A stretch of 64,000 nucleotides of DNA from Ixodes scapularis (GCF_016920785.2 NW_024609884.1:81075346-81139345); one strand, 5' to 3'; positions 1 to 12,115 are shown, counted from the stretch's first letter. Notes: generated by a model not told the origin, from the letters alone. Numbers and translations are program-made.

Positions 1-1219
1 AGTTTTTCAATATAAACGGTGAAATATTATCTGGCCCAGTTAACTTTTGTACATCAAGTTCTCATAATAATAAGGCTATTCCGTTATACATAATCTCAAT
101 GGGTTACATCACATGTTCCATGGCTGTTCGCACACTTGGATAACAACTTGAGTTGGTAGGTTCAGAAAAAACTGATTCGAAGTATTTGTTTAGGCACATA
201 GCTTTGCCCTTTTGATCTATGATGTCCAATTCTTAGCTAAGTTAATTTTCATCTAACTAGTATATTTATCGACTATGGCCTCGAACGTCCGATGTCTCGG
301 TACATTGGGATGGCAAGTGAACGACACATTTGGCATAAAATTAAACCTATAGGATTTCCAGCTATGCCTAATCGATGGAATTTATAAATATTCTTGTTTT
401 ATGCCAATATCTTTTCTTCAGTCACAAATGGTTAACATTGGTTGCCAGGGCATCTCTCTATAACATATGCTCATGCATAATGTTCAGTTAAATTTTGGAA
501 ATTTCATTGCAATAAACAGTCGCAAAGTTTCCGTTTTTTTCTAAATACACCAGGCACGCTCATGCACCATCTGCTTTGGTAGCATGATTTCCTCCTAAGC
601 ATGTGGCTGCAATATTTTTACTTCTGGAAATAATAATCGCGGCGGGTTTGCCCTGTCGAGTGCACTTTATACCGAGCACCGGTGCACTGCGGAGAAGAAA
701 CACCCACAGAAGCAAGCTCCGCAAGTATTGCTTCCCCTCAATGTACTGGTGCTGGGTATGAAGTGCGCTCAACAAGGCTAACTTGCCGCAATCAACACTG
801 AAAAATATAATATCACAGTTAATCTCTAAGTGAATATCGAATAGTGTATTATTCGAAACTATTATTAGAAAATTAGAATATTCACACAATCCTACTAATG
901 ACCCCAACAAACCGCTGTAATGTTGCAACGTTTCGTTGAGATATCAATAGGTGAGATTTCGTCTTGTTGAGATATCGATAGGTGAGATATTGATGGAGTT
1001 TCCAGGCCAAAGGCATCGAAGGACTATGGTAATTACTGATGATGGATCCCGACAGGTCACTCTGAGAGAATGCCGCACTGAATGGCTTTCAGAAGTTAAA
1101 AATAATGAAACTCGTGTTGTTAATTGTAGTACATAATTGGGTGATTAAGTGCAAATTTACTTACAATAATATCTGCATTTCTCATCAGCATCCAGACTCA
1201 TGAAAGCTCTACATTTCAG
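1..1219. other. Intron of RhoBTB, no gene seen
   Basis: This stretch precedes the first recognisable RhoBTB exon and should be intron of that + strand gene. Short open frames here resemble no protein I know, and no earlier RhoBTB exon (GTPase or first BTB domain) is visible, so those lie left of the window. The sequence is AT-rich and unremarkable. Confidence 0.6.
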
Positions 1220-1368
1220 ATCCACAACGCAGACCAGCTGGCAGACTGGTGCCTGCACCACATCGCCATCAATCACGAATACATCAAGCAGCAACACAAG
1301 GCACTGTTGAGGAGCTTGCATCCAGAGAACCAGGCTTATCTGAACCAAAACCAGTGGCCTCCTACCTG
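1220..1368 (+). CDS. RhoBTB: RhoBTB, penultimate coding exon (C-terminal end of second BTB region)
   Basis: The exon encodes about 50 residues starting IHNADQLADWCLHH and ending SLHPENQAYLNQNQWPPTW. This matches the conserved segment after the second BTB domain of Rho-related BTB proteins, which I recall in vertebrates as a ...QLA-W-CLHHI... stretch followed by ...PENQ.YFEK.RWPPVWY. RhoBTB proteins are atypical Rho GTPases that act as adaptors for Cullin-3 ubiquitin ligases. The acceptor is the AG at 1218-1219 (tctacatttcag) and the donor is GT at 1369. The exon ends in phase 2 (TG), and the next exon supplies G to complete the Trp codon. Earlier exons are outside the window. Confidence 0.85.
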
Positions 1369-1745
1369 GTATGTTTTCCAACTGACATACTTTAGTACCA
1401 TTGAACATCAATATAATAAAGCCATATTTTGGGCCGGAGTCTTGGTTAAAATGGGAATTCCGTTAGATGGAGGTTTCTATATTTTAGCACTACAATCATT
1501 TTCCCAGGTACCAAAAACCCTCCTATTGCTTCACATCTTGTAAATGTATATTTACAAATAAAATTCCACTGCAAACTGCAGCAATGATTTGGGGAATGCA
1601 ATGTGTATCAACCGTCATTCTTGATCAGTGGTTCTCAGATGGGGTTCCGTGGACCTGTTGGGGTCTGTGAAGCCATTTGTGGGGTCTGCAAAGCCGTCAC
1701 CATTTTGTGAAAACATAACCACCATTTTATGTTAGCTTCTAAGAG

Positions 1746-3212
1746 TTAAGGCCCGTTTACACACTTGCAACTTTGTAAGACTGTGTGTGTTGAAAGCTTT
1801 TTTAAATCTCTTGCGACGACAGAACAGACTGGCACCACCTATTGGGTAGCCATGGAACATTTGGTGCTCCTGTATATTTCCTATTTTTTAGAGTGCAGCT
1901 CTTAAGCGCCCGTTTCCGGCTTGAGCGGCGTCGGCGTCACCGTCGGCGTAACCAAGGTCACCCCAAGGTCACGTGACCCTCAAGGTCACCCCAAGGTCAC
2001 GCGACCCCTCCCGAGGTTACCCCAAGACCCCCGAGGTCACTTGACCCCTCCCAAGGTCACTTGACCCCTCCCAAGGTCACTTGACCCCCCAAGGTAACTT
2101 GACCTCCCAAGGTCACCTGACCCCCAGATCACGGACCCCCCAAGGTCACGTGACCCCCGAGGTTACGTGACCCCTCCAAAGTCAGGTCACCCCAAGGTCC
2201 CGTGACCCCTCCCAAGGTCACGTTACCCCAAGGTCACGTGACCCCTTCCAAGGGCACCTCAAGGTCATGTGACCCCAAGGTGGCCCCCACGTGACCCCCA
2301 AGGTTACGTGACCCCCCAAGGTCACGTGACCCCCCAAGGTCACGTGGCCCCCTCCTGAAAGTCACGTGACCCCCCCCCTCCAAAGTCACGTGACACCCCC
2401 CTCCCCCCCGAGGTCACGTGACCCCTTCCCCCCGAGGTTAGGTGACCCCCTGGAGCATATTAAAGAATGAGGGGAGGAGGAGGAGGAGGAGGGGTCTACC
2501 CTCCCCTCAGTACCCTTCCCTCCTCCTCCTCAAGAGCTGCGCTCCAATTTGGCGTTACAGGGAGTCGTAAACGGCTTTCACTTTTTAGAGCGCAGCTCTT
2601 AGGCGCCCGTTTCCGGCTTGAGTGGCGTCGCCGTCGGCGTAACCGAGGTCACCCCAAGGTCACGTGACCCCCAAGTCACGTGACCCCCACCGGTCACGTG
2701 ACCCCCAAGGTCACGTGACCCCCAAGGTCACGTGACCCCCCGAGATCACGTGACCTCCCTCCCCCCCCCCCCCCCCCCCCGAGGTTACGTGACGCCCTCC
2801 CCCCGAGGTCAGGTGACCCCCCCCAGAGCATATTAAAGAATGAGAGGAGGAGGAGGAGGAGGAGGAGGAGGAGGAGGAGGAGGAGGGGTCTACCCTCCCC
2901 TCAGTACCCTCCCCTCCTCCTCCTCAAGAGCTGCGCTCTAATTCGGCGTTACAGGGAATTGTAAACGGCTTTCACTTTTTTTTTAGTGCATCCTTCTTTC
3001 TTTCTTGTCTCGAAAAACTTTTGCCAATATTCTGAACGACCATTTCTCGTGTAGTACATACATTTGACCTCGCAAATACCGCAAAACCTTTGCTCTAAGG
3101 AAATGCAGTTCCAGGATCTCCACATAGATAGCATCAGTGTGTTCTCTCATCGTATGAGAGGTTTTAGGGCACTCTGGTCCTAAGGAGTTTTAAGTATGTG
3201 AACGGGCCTTAA
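1746..3212. mobile_element. TTAA-flanked inverted-repeat DNA element, interrupted by a nested repeat
   Basis: The left end reads TTAAGGCCCGTTTACACAC and the right end GTGAACGGGCCTTAA, so the termini are inverted and TTAA flanks both sides. TTAA targeting is typical of piggyBac-type transposons, but no transposase is visible, so this would be a non-autonomous copy. Its inner flanks (about 1795-1885 and 2985-3150) match a second copy at 16640-17728. The 1889-2980 segment is foreign to that second copy and is a later insertion. Confidence 0.7.
1889..2980. repeat. Two-unit GGTCACGTGACC-rich satellite with inverted boundary motifs
   Basis: Two related units (about 1889-2583 and 2584-2980) both start TAGAGYGCAGCTCTTA, continue through a GGTCACGTGACCCCC-type array of variable length, then share a GAGCATATTAAAGAATGAG box, a GGA-repeat run and an end AAGAGCTGCGCTC. 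The start and end boxes are reverse complements of each other. The array includes many perfect GGTCACGTGACC palindromes and degenerate forms. The block sits inside the TTAA element at 1746-3212. Confidence 0.8.
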
Positions 3213-3416
3213 GCAGTTAAATATATATGTTCCAGTTGAGTTCTTTTTTCTTTTTTTGCTTCTTATTGAGACTAATGATATGTGCATACAATGTGCGAAC
3301 GCCTCAATGAATTAAAACTGCGGCACAAAATTATTTTTGCTAAATTATGAAATTTACACTGGCTTGATCATGCTGACAGAAACCGGGGAGCACAGAATCT
3401 GTAGTGAATGAGCCGG

Positions 3417-3622
3417 GCACATGTGATGTATGTGTCTGATGTCATGAGGTCATGTGATGTCATGATATCACATGATAGCATGAAATTAGTCACATGACCT
3501 TGCAACGTCATGGTGTCGCACGAGGTCATGAGGTTACATGATGTCACATGATCTCATGATGTCATGAGATCATGTGAGGTTGTGACATCATGAGATCATG
3601 TGACGTCATGGTATCATGAGAC
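3417..3622. repeat. CATGATGTCATG-type short tandem array
   Basis: About 200 bp of degenerate repeats built from TGATGTCATGA, GAGGTCATGTGA and CATGAGATCATG. The unit is roughly 17-18 bp and largely self-complementary. It lies in the last RhoBTB intron. Confidence 0.75.
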
Positions 3623-3896
3623 AACACATGATTTTTTTTTTAAATGCCTGGGACGTGACCATCGCCTTGTCCCCCCTCTTCCAATGTCACTTGCTTGTGG
3701 GGTGTGCAATCCAACTGAAACCTCACAAAGCTCCCTGCAGCCAACCATAGCACATCCCAACGTACGCATAAAGCACGCACAGCACATTCTGTTCTCCCCG
3801 AGTTCATCAAAATGATTGAGACTTGTTTAAATTTTTTGAAGCACCTGTTTTATCTTTACAGTGTCCTGATGTTTTGATTGCTCAATCCCTTCTCAG

Positions 3897-4023
3897 GTAC
3901 AACAAAGAGATGCAAGTCTATGAGAGATTTTCCAGGGTGAACCGGTACAAGACCAAAGCAAAGAAACTCAGCTTCTGCCCATTTTCCTTCAGGAGTTCCA
4001 AAGCCCCGAAACAACTACCCTGA
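3897..4023 (+). CDS. RhoBTB: RhoBTB, last coding exon (basic C-terminal tail) with stop
   Basis: The acceptor is ttctcag (AG at 3895-3896). The first G completes the TGG codon begun in the previous exon, giving ...WPPTW-YNKEMQVYERFSRVNRYKTK and ending SSKAPKQLP before TGA at 4021-4023. The WPPxWY junction agrees with RhoBTB proteins of other animals. The tail is Lys/Arg-rich and shows no C-terminal CAAX box, consistent with RhoBTB proteins not being prenylated there. An upstream AG at 3860-3861 would run into a stop at once, which supports this acceptor. Confidence 0.8.
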
Positions 4024-5439
4024 ATGTGGTGCGTAGGTTTCAGAACTATCATTGAGTTAGGGCCCCATGTTTGATGAATGCTGCTACGAGTTTGAAAAAA
4101 AATATATTGTGCAAAGATGGAAGAAAATGGCAGGTGTAATATTTTGTACCTGGAGGTACAGTAGAGCCTTGTTTATATGTTTTATCAGCTGTTAGGTTCA
4201 TGAATGCCGGTCCTGTTGGACACCCATCAGGATGTGTGTATTAAATTCCTGCTTGTTGCATTTTCCTTTTCGGCTGTTACATCCAGACACTGCCGTCCAA
4301 CACGGCCGACACGCCGCATTGGGTCACCCTCTTCTTTTTCCTCCGCTCCCCTTTTTTTTCACCTGTTTGCCTCTCTGGGCCACACTTCTGCCTGTTCTTG
4401 CCCGGGCAGGCGTTACCTTGAACTCGGATATGATAGAGGCTTTCAGAACAGTCCATTTATCTTTCCCTCACTTTCTCCACTGCGTATGTTTCTGCCGTGC
4501 TCAGTGGAATCTTTCTCCCAGTTCCACTAGTTTTATTTGGTGTGGAGTTTGAAGCTCATTGTTGAGCACTGCACGTGCATTGGGCTTCACCTTTTCCCAC
4601 CGGTACACCTGTCGACCTTCACTGCTTTGCACCGGTGTGCTAGGTGCTCGGTACTTTTGTGGACTCTTGTATGTCGAGATTTTTTGGTTGTAATTATATA
4701 ATTTTATATAGCAGTTTTAGGAAAAAGTAGACCTGTGTTTGAATAAGTATGGTATTCTTAACAAATGTAAAGGTCTACAATATAAATTGCTGCGTCAGAG
4801 TTCTTCGTGTCTTGTCTATATGTGCCTGAAAGCAGTTGTTACAATATCCTGGGCCATACATTTTTTTTTTATTGCAGTCCCCTAAGAAGTGTATGAACGA
4901 GGTTTTACTTCATAGTAATATTTGATTGGTGAAGAACCCTATAAAAAATATTTATAATATAGTAGTTAGTTGCATTTCTGCTCTTGTTTACCCATATAAC
5001 AGGCACCTCGGTCAATGCTTCAACTGCAGAATGTATTGTATGTACTCGAAAGTAGGCAGGTCGACCTTTTCGCAAATGGAGTTTGCCAGTACACTTTGCT
5101 ACATAGCATCCGGAGGTCAATCATTGGAAATCCTGGAAACTCAAGAAATGTTTCTCCGATCAACTTCCATTAATTGCCCCTCGTGCCTGCTGTACAAAAC
5201 AAATACTGGCAAACTTTGTTGATGAGGTCGGCATATTTTCAAATAAATGTACACTGGCTTAAATCAAGCACTGCAGCTTTGCTGCAGTGCTTGGTTCAAA
5301 GACTCCCAACTTTCTGTTCGTCACCTTATAATGCCATGCCCTCTCACATTAAGTCCAGTTTTTGTTTGGTAGCTCGGAAATACCAGTGATCAAAGCATCG
5401 AGTTTCTGCGGAAATTGCTAGCATTCCAGCCAACGCTCC
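4024..5439. other. RhoBTB 3' UTR/downstream region, no further gene seen
   Basis: This directly follows the RhoBTB stop and probably begins with its 3' UTR. I could not fix a polyadenylation site. The open frames are short and show no family features. A perfect GCACTGCAGC/GCTGCAGTGC hairpin lies near 5263-5290. Confidence 0.4.
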
Positions 5440-5612
5440 TACACTCTGTTTCACCTTATGTTGTACCGCAGCGAAGGCTAGAAGCGCGAGCTCATAGCAT
5501 TGGCAGCTGCTCTTAATGCATGAGAGCTTGTGCCGCCAAGATCTGCCCCAGAGCAAGGAGCTCGCGCTTGTAGCCTTTTGTGCGGTACATCATCAGGTGA
5601 AATAGAGTATAG
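5440..5612. mobile_element. Short inverted-repeat MITE, copy 1
   Basis: A 170-bp palindromic element with ends ACTCTGTTTCACCTTATG and the reverse complement near 5594-5612. The interior carries GGCTAGAAGCGCGAGCTC on the left and GAGCTCGCGCTTGTAGCC on the right. The same family occurs at 48194-48366 in the opposite orientation. No coding sequence. Confidence 0.75.
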
Positions 5613-5678
5613 TATGTGGCTTTCATCAGTTTACAGCTGAACAAAGGTTTCTTGCTTCGGTTGTATAGTCACTGATAG

Positions 5679-5805
5679 AATGAGAACGGCAGGGCATGTC
5701 TTTGAAACGCCTGGCCTCCAGCTTTTGCGGTTCATGCGTTTCGCTCAAGGTGCATAAGACATTGAAACGTTGTTGAAGGTGGGAAGCTTGTGCTGGAGGC
5801 GGGAC
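5679..5805. repeat. Dispersed repeat, copy 1
   Basis: The stretch containing GGCAGGGCATGTCTTTGAA, CCTCCAGC and GAAGGTGGGAAGCT matches a segment at 40840-40980 in the same order and orientation. The family is unknown and no coding sequence is seen. Confidence 0.6.
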
Positions 5806-5847
5806 AGCTGGAACTCCCTGCTGTTCTCACCTTGTCAGCGACTATAG

Positions 5848-6923
5848 TACCGTATTTACTTGCACAATGAACGCACTCGCGTAATGAACGCACCCCCCAA
5901 GTCGGCTCTCAAAATTTCGACTTTTTTTTTCACTCGCGTATAAACGCACCCCCAACTACCCCCAACTCGGAAGTCAAAATTTTGACCCCCTCCCCCCACG
6001 CGCGCGAAATGAGACACTTTTTTATCCTGGTGCAGCGAGGTCGCGAATGCATGGGCAGCGTGGGCGAACAAAACGCCTTGCAAAAGGCATTAAAAAAATT
6101 CGCAAAGATCCAACGGAACCAAGGAAAAAAAAACATGGAGAAGACCTTTTTTTTTGTTTTGCACAGCGCAGTCTGGACTTTGGGTTCGCGCGCCGCCACG
6201 CGCATGGAGGTACGAAAGAGAAGCGGAGAAGCGCTCTAAGCGAACAAAACAGCTTGCGAAAGGCGGCCAAAAAAAAAAAAACAAAAAAAAAAACGCACGG
6301 AACTAAGAGAAAACAAAAACAAAGACATTTTTTTTTTTTTTTTTTTTTTTTTTTTGCACAGCGCAGTTTGGTTACGGGGGTCGCGCGCGCCGCGCGCAAG
6401 GAGGTAAGAAAGAGGAGCGGAGAAGCCCTCTAAGCAAACGAAACAGCTTGCGATAGGCGGCAAAAAGAAAAAAAAAGAAAAAACCCACGGAACTGAGAAA
6501 AAAACAAGAAAAAGAGGAGCTTTTTTTCTCTTTTTTTTTTTTTTTTGCACAGTGCAGTTTGGTTACGGGGGATCGTGCGTCGCGCGCCGCGCGCAAGGAG
6601 ATAAGAAAGGTAAGCGGAGAGCCCTGGCCTAAGCAAACAAAAGAGCTTGCGAAAGGCGGCAACAAAACAAAACAAGGAGCTAAGAGAAAAAGAAAACAAA
6701 GAGGAGTTTTTTGTTGTTGTTTTTTTGCACAGCTTAGGTTACCGGGTCCGGCGCCACGCGCAAAGAGATAAGAAGTTACTTCGATTTTTCAAGATAAAAG
6801 GTCCGTTCATTATGCGAGTAAATACCCACGCAAAAATTTTACTTCGCGTAATGAACGCCCCCCCCAACTTTGCATCGATTTTTCGGAAAAAAAAGTGCGT
6901 TCATTCTGCGAGTAAATATGGTA
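5848..6923. mobile_element. Fold-back element with internal ~190-bp tandem repeats
   Basis: The ends are inverted: left TACCGTATTTACTTGCACAA and right with reverse complement TACCATATTTACTCGCAGAA. Both are followed inward by AATGAACGCAC boxes and C/G runs. The interior holds about 3.5 tandem copies of a ~190-bp unit anchored by GCACAGYGCAG at 6161, 6356, 6547 and 6727 (spacings 195, 191, 180), each with a T-rich run. Lysine-rich or phenylalanine-rich open frames here are low-complexity artefacts. A remnant of the TIR motif (GAGTAAATACGGTA) occurs near 8794. Confidence 0.8.
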
Positions 6924-9749
6924 TGTGCTGGTGCCAACAATATGGGTACCGGTTACTGGCTGTCGTTTGACTGAATGCCCTCTTGGGCGGTACAGGTTCG
7001 ATGCTTGGAGCTGCCATCTCGGCGACCGCTCGGCACAGCGATGCCACCGAGCAGAAAGGGAGCGGTTGATCCACCCCCACAGAAGAGGCAACCTGGCTTC
7101 CTTCCTCACCGCCGCATCTAATGAACCGTCGAGCCTTGCGCGGCGACTGTAACAAAAATGCCCGGCCTCTGCAGGGGCAGCGTTGAAATGTGTCCCAGTG
7201 CCCGTCGCGCACGCCTGATTCATGTTTCCCCAGGTATGCACTAGTCGAGGTGGTGGGAGCCGATACGCTCGCACTTTGGGGTTTGTACCGCGCCGTTGCA
7301 TGTTTGCTTTTTTTTTTTTCTTTTACCGCGACACTTAACATTGTCGAATGGGTGCCTTTTTTTAAGGGAGCGGCGCAGGTTTCGTCGCTCTTCGAGGTTG
7401 TGTAATTTGTGTGACACGGGGTAGGGGGCGAGTCCCGCCTCTCCAGCGTACTCCAACTCGAGCGGGAAGGGGCGCAGAGTCGCGTCTTCTCTTAGAATGG
7501 CTGGCCATGATTGATGCGAAAGATCGTCATATCCGTGCCTTGGTTCTTGCTCGCATTGGCGCGAGCGAGGGCACCACCTCAGCACTTCGAAAGTCAGTCA
7601 CTCAGACCCCACCGCCGTGCTTTTGTGCCTGTGTATATCGAGTATTTGTGATCGAATGGTTTTGTCTCTTTTTTTTAATTTTATTTGCTACACATAACTG
7701 CGCAGTGATGGTTGGTACCTCAGCATGCTGCAAACTAATGTATGCGAGCTTATTTAATTGAGCACAGTGATGTGGAAATTCCAATGTTGGGTGCACGAGC
7801 GAGAATGATCACGAGACTTCCCCGCCTTTGAGAGTTCGCCGTCTGTTCCAGGTTGACCGAGTGTTTGATTCCTTAGAAGGTCGTTTATTTGCCAAGCTCA
7901 CATCTGTCTCCATGTTGCTGTGACCAATGAGCCTGAATCCCCGGTATTGATAAGAAACTGTACCGTGTGTTCAAAATTAAGTTTCACAAATTTAAAGCAA
8001 AAAAAACTCCGACGTACACGACATGTGCTTTTGCACCTTGTGGTGGTGACACTATCACAAGGTGCAGTTTTATTTTAGTTTGTGGAACTTGGTTTTGAAT
8101 ACCTGGTATAATAATTAAAGAACAGCAGCCTTTGTTTTGCCTTATTATTTTATGGAGTCTTCAAACTTGCTGCTGATTTGCTTCTGTCTCTTGTTTAGAG
8201 ATTTTTTCAGGGCTTTCTTTGGTTGGAAATGTAGCAAGGCTTTCTTTGCCTCTTTTGTGTCTGAGACGTAAATGAATTTGCTTATTTTCCAATTGAGATC
8301 ATGCCATAAATTGGTCTAGTTTGGTGGGTGTTTTATTGTGGCACACACTTGCAGAAAATCTTTGCGAGTTTCAAACATCTAGCATACTCCTCAGTTACCT
8401 AAAAGTATGATCAAACTGATTTCCTCTTGAAGAATAACCAACAGCAATAGTGCTGCAGAGGAGAATGAACATGCTGTTTTCAACTTATATTTCGGAGGAA
8501 CTTCATAAGTAGTAGTAGCCGCACTGATGAAGAAAACCTGAGGGTTCGCTTTTCCGCGGAGCACGCGGATTGCCAATCGCCGCGATCGGCAGCATGATTT
8601 CAGCAGTTTACAGGGCAGAGATAACGTCTTCACGCAAAGACACCATCTGTGAAGATTGCATTTGTATGGAGACTCATGTTCTTGATCTAGTTATTTGCTA
8701 TGTTATTTATGGGCAATGCCATGATTGGTTGTATATGTGCTTTGCGGGAAAGTAGACTCAAGGGCCTTGTTCATAAATGGTGTGGCTATTATTTGAGTAA
8801 ATACGGTAAATTTAGCAGGGTCTCTAAACCAGTTTGATGATCCCGTTGTCACCTAATGGCAAAATTTTGATTTCGCAAGCTATTCCCAATACTAATGGCA
8901 TTTCAGAAAATTTGTGAAATATTGAGCCCACAAATGTGCCAAACTCTGACCCAAATTCTGGCCTAAACGAGTTCTTAAGAGAATAGATTGGCTGGTTGAT
9001 TTATAATGCGAGTAGCGAGTAAGGTAGTAGTGTCGCTACCACAATGACAGTATAGGTGAATGACAGGTACAGATTTTAAGTGTTTTCAGGATACACTGCA
9101 TGTTCTACGCCTGTGTTGCATTGCTCCTACACGCGACTTTATCTGAAGCACCACCATACACATGCTGCTCATTCCCTTTAATATACTGGCCGCATTGCAC
9201 CATTTGGGATAAAATTCCGATAACTGCCAATAGATTTGTATGTGCACCTAGGTTGGTAAGAACAGTGTTTGCCAGATGAGATGAAAAGACTCTAGTACTC
9301 CCGTCCCACGGCTCATCGAAACATGGGCCGCATGCCTTTAATGAGCTGGTGCACATTTTTGTGCAATGTGCGGGGGATTTTTACCACTCCGACAGCGATT
9401 GTTCCAGAACCACGAATGATCTGAAGTTGGGCGTCTTCGAGACAGGCGTGTGGTGTGGCTTTTGTAGCTGCTTGCCATTTGCCTTGGCTTGTGTGCAAAG
9501 TGGCCGTTTGTTCAGACTTGCAACTGCACATTTAGGTAAAGAATTGCAGCACATGGTAACCAGGAGTGTGCAGGTGGTGATCCTGGAGTTGAATTCAATC
9601 AGGATTGTGTACTGGAACTGGAATACAAACCAAATGGAGTTTATGCTAGTGATGTGGTGTGCACAGCTGTTACTGAAAAGCTTGGGCGTTTCTTGCAGCG
9701 AGAGCTGCACAAGTCGGTTATTGCAGCCCAATGCGTTTACCTTCCACTG

Positions 9750-9752
<3 letters not shown>

Positions 9753-9832
<80 letters not shown>
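9753..9832. repeat. (AT)n microsatellite
   Basis: About 80 bp of uninterrupted AT dinucleotides, followed by a T run. Confidence 0.95.
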
Positions 9833-9840
<8 letters not shown>

Positions 9841-9993
9841 TATTCTAGAATCCATTTGTATAGAGGGTAAAAAAAAACAAAAAAAAAAACATGTGAAATT
9901 TTTTTTTATTATTATTTTTGAGCATTTGTTTTGTTGCTAACCAGCCAGCTTACGAAGCACACATGGCAATTTGAATGAAGTAGGATCAAGCCT

Positions 9994-9994
<1 letters not shown>

Positions 9995-10026
<32 letters not shown>
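9995..10026. repeat. Poly-C tract
   Basis: An uninterrupted run of 32 C. Similar long G or C runs occur near 16030, 24120, 53385 and 55193, and some sit inside transposon-derived sequence. Confidence 0.95.
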
Positions 10027-10027
<1 letters not shown>

Positions 10028-12115
10028 AGATAATTACTGTTCAGTCGGCGGTGGAAGTGTCTGCTTTGCAGTAGAAAAAGAAGTCAAAACTGATATTTAT
10101 AATCCTGGTGTCATTGTGATGAGTGTTTAACATGCAAGTGCTAATTTCCACTTTTCTCTGCATCTATGATGGACCATCAACATGTTATGTATTGCAATCA
10201 TAAATGTCTAGCTGAACTCAAGATTTTGTTAGCTACACTTCCTAGTACAAAGCAGGGTCTGCCGTTTTTTTTTTTTTGTTTTGACAAAACTGGGATGACT
10301 CACAAACCATTTTACAGTTTGTAGTATTTACCTTGTAGCACTTTTTCTGTGGGCATCGGTTTTGTTATGTGCCGACCCCGATGAAGCTCCTAATTAAATC
10401 ACTGTCCACGATGCATGCACCTCAATGCGTTCAATTGCAAGTTCAAATCCTTCTGGGTTGCCAGTGAACTATAAAAGTGTGGAGTTTGTCATATATTTGG
10501 CAGAACAATCAAAGAAAAAATAAATTAGAAGAGGGCAGCATGGTCTGTGTTCAACTATGTGCTGAACCACCAGTGCAAGGAAGCATTACTATAGCAGGGT
10601 CAGCTTTTTAAGTGGAGGCACGCAGAAGCCCACTAGGTCAAAAATAATGGACTGAAGGACACACTGAAGATCACCTGTACAAAAATGACTGAATTTTTCT
10701 TGGCAGGCATTATTAAACTGGTAGAGTGCAGTACCCGTTTGTGCATGTTCAAAGGCACCCTAGATAATAAACTGGTTGTCAAATGTCTTGTGTTCGTGTG
10801 GCACAGTGTCGGTGCTCTCGGCATTCCCCTGGCAATATTGCTTTGCTCAAGGGATTTTAAGCCACCAATTGTTCCGCCGCAATGGCTCAAAGTGCAGGTC
10901 ATGAATGGCGTAAAGGAGGAACAATAGTTGCTGAAGGGTACATACTGAGCGCTGGAACTTGGTCGTGTACTTTGTTAAGCCGAATGCAAGTGCATAGCTG
11001 AAAATCAAATGGAGGTATGTTCAGACAATACAGGGACAAGCACTCGATGCCCAGAGCCAACCAATAGCCAACAAGCAAAAGGGGCTAGTGGTTGCAGATC
11101 TGCCTCGCAAACAGCTGTCTTGCTCCTTCGCCCCACGAACCAGACCATAGAAAGAGAATAGATTTATCTGTCTTGTAGGGACAAGTGGTTCGTCACTTTT
11201 TGTGTTTGCCTTTACGTCACTCCTGCAATGAAATGACTGCTGCAGTTGCACGTGCTCATAGTGGCTCCAATGAGAAAGGTATATGTCTCGTTTGACTTGG
11301 AAATGTCATCTGAATGTTGTGCTGGCTTCACTGGAATAAATTGTGTACTACATAAATTTTGTCCCGATTTATGAGCAAGGACTATACTCTTAAGCCGAGA
11401 CTATGGTGGGAGCCACATGCCCACCGTACCAATTGTCCACCTCCCTCTTGTCACCTGACCCAGCTCTCCACACATGGGTATGGGCGGGAGCGTGATGACG
11501 TGGCGAAAGTGAGGCATGGTCCAAGGAGGACATAGCTTCCACTGCAGTCTTGGCTTAGGGGTCAACGGAGTACAGCTGTGTGCTCCAGCGTTTGCAGGGT
11601 GCGCCACGGAGACATTCCCGTAAAGCTCTCATGGGGGTGGGTTCCTTTTGTACAATGTGCAGGACGGTTGGCTGCGAATTATTCCGAGGATGTTTGTAGA
11701 TTCTAGTAATGACAAGTTGGCTCGCGTAGCGGGGAAGCACATTTTGGCTAAAATTAATTTGGTCCAGTTCCTGGAATGTCCGGAGAAAAAAGGTAAGATT
11801 GCGGAAATTTACAGTACATTTTCAGGCTGTAACAACCATGTCAGTTGATGCCAGTAACGAGATGAAGGATGTTTTCCCATCAGTCTGGCCATACAGAATT
11901 GTCTCGAACCCGAGAAGCATGTCCCTTCAAATTTAAAGCTGATCCACATTTGTCAACACATTCTTCCTCAGATACTTTGTGAGGTAAGATTATGAGCTCC
12001 ACAACATGAGCATGCAAATTAATACAATTTGTTGCTGCAGCTGCAAACTTTGTGGTTCTTTGAAAGTTCTACACCATGTGTAACCGGGAAAAACTACCTC
12101 CATTTACGGACAAAC

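Larger units (their letters stand above)
6924..12115. other. Intergenic stretch, no gene recognised
   Basis: More than 5 kb between the fold-back element and the MRPL35 3' end. A GC-rich patch (about 6990-7600) has open frames on both strands, but none resembles a known protein. The remainder is AT-rich with simple repeats at 9753-9832 and 9995-10026. I see no exon with family similarity, though a small or fast-evolving gene could be missed. Confidence 0.5.

Noticed and set aside
951..1136. 61-codon + strand frame before the RhoBTB exon
   Set aside because: Does not match RhoBTB at the place where BTB sequence is expected, and no family fit.
6022..6771. Overlapping open frames on both strands up to 128 codons, Lys- or Phe-rich
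   Set aside because: They come from tandem repeats with A and T runs inside a fold-back element.
9654..9940. Open frames with (IY)n
   Set aside because: Pure translation of an AT microsatellite.
10430..10460. Possible B-box (GTTCAAATCC)
   Set aside because: No A-box at the right distance upstream.
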